Shown piece after piece: positions 5,122-6,234 of a stretch of DNA of 6,234 nucleotides. The DNA is from Chloroflexota bacterium. GTDB lineage: Bacteria; Chloroflexota; DTOL01; JACQYG01. Below the pieces are notes generated by a model, which saw nothing but the letters and a program-made list of their open reading frames with translations, searched no databases and was not told the DNA's origin. The stretch is taken from contig JACQYG010000168.1 in assembly GCA_016208345.1 (NCBI GenBank), positions 1 to 6,234 on the forward strand. The letters are read 5' to 3'. The translations under genes were made by a program, and so were the position numbers. Position 1 is the stretch's first letter; every line of letters begins with the position of its first letter.

Positions 5122-6234
5122 CTAATCCGCGCCGCCGCCCCCGCCTCCACCTCCCCCACCTCCGCCGCCCCCGCCCCCGCTCCACCCACCGGAGCTGGAA
5201 GGCGAGCTGGAAAACGTAGATGCGGCAGAACTCAGCATAGAGAAGAGCCCATCGCTCATGGCCTGAAGCCCGCCGAACGCGCCGTCGGTCATGCCCTGCA
5301 GGCCCGGAGCTCCCAGGCCACCGCCGCCGGCTGAACCTCCCCCACCCACTGTGGGGCCCTGGCTCTGGGCCGGTTCATAGCTGGGGTGGGCAATTATCAG
5401 CGGGGGATAGGTCTCGTACCAGGCGGGAGCAGGAGTGCCGATCCGAGCGAATCTGTTCACCCAACCCCGCTCAACGCCAAAGGCGATGGCATAGGGCAGA
5501 TACCGGTCGAAAAGGCTCTTAGCTTCCTGAATATTCCCGTACTTCTCGATGTTTTCCAGGTAGTTGCGGAAGGCCTTCCACCTGGCCGTCTCCAGAGATC
5601 CCTTGTCGGTCTTCCGAGGCATCACTATGCCGAAGACCATGATCAGGAACCCAACAGCCCCCAGGCTAAAGGAGAGGCATACCGCGGTGGGCACGGAGGC
5701 CGACACCGCGGGGACCAAACAGAAGGAGTAGATGCCCGTCAGGACCAGCACGGCCGCGCCCAGGAGAACGAAGTTGCGCCGCGTGGCCTCTGGGCTCTTG
5801 GTGAAAAACCCCTCTTTGACTGTCTCCGCATAGAGTTGCTCTTTAAGCTTGGGGATAGAGGTGTAGAATTTCTCCCGCAAGTCCGAGAGTGCTACCATCT
5901 TGCTGCCGCCGAAGATGGCATCGATCAAGGTATTCTCAGCAGGCCGTAGCCGTCGCTGCGGATCCAGGAGCTCGAAGGTGAAGTCTCGACTTTCCCCGAA
6001 GAAATGCTCTTGCCTGGTTTCGGTGATCTTAATCACCTCTCGATGGGCCAGATCCACCATGCTGGCGATGATGTCCTTCACGTCCGCTTTTTCGTCGATC
6101 AACGTTCCCACCACACCAGCGGGGAGGTCGCTGGGAGGGGTGGCCAGGTATTCAGCCACAAAGCCGGTGGGCTTGTCTCGACCCCGCGAATACCACAGCG
6201 AGTACAATCCAAGGAAACTGCCCAGGGGGATGAA
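5122..6234 (-). CDS. DUF2207 membrane protein, C-terminal part (5' end beyond the window)
   Basis: The frame is open to the right edge, giving 370 residues without their N-terminus. It begins inside a membrane helix (FIPLGSFLGLYSLWY), then SRGRDKP (16-22), the post-helix motif of DUF2207 (PF09972) proteins. Next come a PPSDLP segment and VVGTLIDEKADVKDIIASMVDLA, the wing-like cytoplasmic domain of the family. Two closely spaced membrane helices lie at about 155-205. Then come the conserved WKAFRNYLENIEKY (219-232) and DRYLPYAIAFGVE (243-255) motifs. The tail is low in complexity: glycine- and serine-rich from about residue 295, ending in 16 glycines and Ala-Asp. Glycine-rich C-termini are common in DUF2207 and related proteins. 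The biochemical function is unknown; a surface or envelope role is likely. The next gene has its own promoter, so I infer a separate unit. Confidence 0.88.
   Translation of the reverse strand, partial: FIPLGSFLGLYSLWYSRGRDKPTGFVAEYLATPPSDLPAGVVGTLIDEKADVKDIIASMVDLAHREVIKITETRQEHFFGESRDFTFELLDPQRRLRPAENTLIDAIFGGSKMVALSDLREKFYTSIPKLKEQLYAETVKEGFFTKSPEATRRNFVLLGAAVLVLTGIYSFCLVPAVSASVPTAVCLSFSLGAVGFLIMVFGIVMPRKTDKGSLETARWKAFRNYLENIEKYGNIQEAKSLFDRYLPYAIAFGVERGWVNRFARIGTPAPAWYETYPPLIIAHPSYEPAQSQGPTVGGGGSAGGGGLGAPGLQGMTDGAFGGLQAMSDGLFSMLSSAASTFSSSPSSSGGWSGGGGGGGGGGGGGGGGAD
5131..5178 (-). repeat. Poly-glycine codon tract
   Basis: Sixteen successive glycine codons close the DUF2207 gene, just before GCG-GAT-TAG. 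All four glycine codon forms except GGC-only runs are mixed (GGC, GGG, GGA, GGT), so this is not a simple trinucleotide microsatellite but a protein-level glycine tract. The length could still vary between strains or be misassembled. Confidence 0.8.

Noticed and set aside
4914..5219. Plus-strand open frame across the intergenic region
   Set aside because: Its C-terminal half is Arg/Pro-rich sequence read from the reverse complement of the poly-glycine tract, and no ribosome site or family match is evident.
1..6234. CRISPR arrays, tRNA or rRNA genes, transposases
   Set aside because: No regularly spaced direct repeats, no cloverleaf-like or rRNA sequence, and no transposase motifs were recognised on either strand.

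Overview
The window is GC-rich DNA (roughly 60 % by eye) in which every gene I can support lies on the minus strand, so transcription runs from the right edge to the left edge. The gene content is a DUF2207 membrane protein with a poly-glycine tail, a menaquinone methyltransferase, the redox repressor Rex and a 'PTPS-related' polytopic membrane protein. This mix fits a Chloroflexota bacterium (Anaerolineae-like). That is an inference from gene content; there is no rRNA or other marker gene to confirm it.

Layout in the direction of transcription. (1) 6234-5122: the 3' part of a DUF2207 membrane protein, cut by the right edge and ending in 16 consecutive glycines. (2) 5121-4890: an intergenic region with a GC-rich hairpin after the stop codon, a loosely palindromic segment bounded by inverted TTCTTTAC/GTAAAGAA ends, a small dyad, and a good sigma-70-type promoter (TTGACT, 17 bp, TAAAAT). 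(3) 4889-2411: an ABC importer of the nitrate/sulfonate/thiamine-precursor superfamily, encoded as lipoprotein, ATPase and permease in tight succession. (4) 2399-1689: a UbiE/MenG demethylmenaquinone methyltransferase, starting 11 nt after the permease stop. (5) 1688-1620: a 69-bp gap with a weak terminator-like hairpin, a 27-bp inverted repeat and a strong Shine-Dalgarno. (6) 1619-993: Rex, the NADH/NAD+-sensing repressor. (7) 987-1: the N-terminal part of a PTPS-related membrane protein, almost touching rex and cut by the left edge.

The importer and menG look like one transcription unit from the promoter at 4926-4954. rex and the membrane protein form a second unit, or a continuation if the weak terminator is read through. 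The grouping joins quinone methylation, a dedicated small-molecule importer and the NADH sensor. This suggests, but does not prove, that the importer's substrate is linked to quinone or respiratory metabolism.

The most unusual non-coding signal is a short motif, consensus YYAGTAAAGAA. It occurs in five close copies plus one near copy, in both intergenic regions and inside two genes. In each intergenic region two copies face each other as an inverted pair.
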